A stretch of DNA of 64,000 nucleotides, from positions 285,882-349,881 of the forward strand of contig SWDG01000027.1 of assembly GCA_005116965.1 (NCBI GenBank), in the 5' to 3' direction. A program made the translations under genes and the position numbers. Numbering within the stretch: position 1 is the stretch's first letter; each line of letters opens with the position of its first letter. The notes below the pieces were generated by a model. That model was not told the origin of the DNA and made no database searches. It was given only the letters and a program-made list of their open reading frames with translations. Below, piece by piece: positions 63,764 through 64,000 of this stretch. This stretch comes from Nitrospira sp. GTDB lineage: Bacteria > Nitrospirota > Nitrospiria > Nitrospirales > Nitrospiraceae.

Positions 63764-64000
63764 TTATGGACTCTCGATAATCAGAATGACTTTAGTGAGG
63801 CCGTCATCGATCTGCCTGTACCGTGACAAACTGACATACCCGATTGCGCCTTCGATTGTGCCGACAAAGCGCAAGACGGCGTCGTCCGACCGCTCAATCA
63901 CGCTCTGCACAGGAATCGGCGTGCCTTGGCGGTAAAAGACTTGATCTGGTTTGGCATTCAAGACTTGAAGGTAAAATTCCTTTCTCGTCTCAGCTGACAT
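63764..64000 (-). CDS. periplasmic phosphate-binding-protein-like gene (partial at window edge)
   Basis: The last 78 codons run to the window edge, and the gene probably continues beyond it. Sequence such as TRKEFYLQVLNAKPDQ, AVLRFVGTIEGAIGYVS matches the C-terminal part of PstS-like/PBP proteins without transporter partners. The stop lies ten bases before the histidine kinase start. It may be the sensor-associated ligand protein of this two-component system. Confidence 0.7.
   Translation of the reverse strand: MSAETRKEFYLQVLNAKPDQVFYRQGTPIPVQSVIERSDDAVLRFVGTIEGAIGYVSLSRYRQIDDGLTKVILIIESP

Overview
The window looks like chromosomal DNA of a Nitrospira-type bacterium (Nitrospirota). This is inferred from moderate GC, the mix of gene families (DUF5666/DUF6502, GH63-like plus debranching enzyme pair, many two-component systems, monoheme outer-membrane cytochromes) and short dispersed repeats of a kind I associate with that group. 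No rRNA or ribosomal protein gene is present to settle it.

Layout. 0-3.3 kb: tRNA-Ser(CGA) and minus-strand housekeeping genes (thiI, trxB, coaE). 3.3-9.7 kb: a secreted beta-helix protein, a small protein, and a GH63-like glycosidase followed by a glycogen-debranching-type enzyme. 9.8-14.7 kb: a haem-binding GlcG-like protein, a lipoprotein, a DUF3565 protein, then a YdbH-YnbE-YdbL-like envelope trio. 14.7-22.4 kb: a YedY-like molybdoenzyme, a TVP38 membrane protein with a flavin disulfide oxidoreductase and a DUF3047 protein, a beta-propeller protein, and an OmpR-type regulator/kinase pair. 22.7-27.4 kb: an ECF sigma factor and a tight operon of radical SAM, DUF547, ferritin-like and family-2 glycosyltransferase genes.

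27.5-34.0 kb holds the most interesting locus. Two operons carry the same ECF-type promoter (TGTTTAC, 16 bases, CGTCTAA). One runs lipoprotein, DUF5666 lipoprotein, Arg/Asp-rich secreted protein. The other runs ECF sigma factor, membrane-anchored putative anti-sigma factor whose outside domain is a glycogen-binding (AMPK/CBM48) fold, a small exported CBM48 protein, and a second Arg/Asp-rich secreted protein. I read this as an autoregulated envelope-signalling regulon.

34.2-52.7 kb is a minus-strand exopolysaccharide cluster: an MurG-like transferase, a tandem double glycosyltransferase, a heparinase-fold lyase, three paralogous APH-fold kinases, a histidine phosphatase, two more glycosyltransferases, a glycosyltransferase-deacetylase fusion, an ABC exporter and an AlgE-like porin. 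Most genes overlap by a few bases, so they are probably cotranscribed.

52.9-64 kb is a redox and signalling region: stand-alone receivers, a monoheme cytochrome c, a Cyc2-like cytochrome-porin fusion with a truncated paralogue, a second DUF5666 gene with DUF6502, and a phosphate-binding-protein-like gene followed by a PAS histidine kinase and OmpR regulator.
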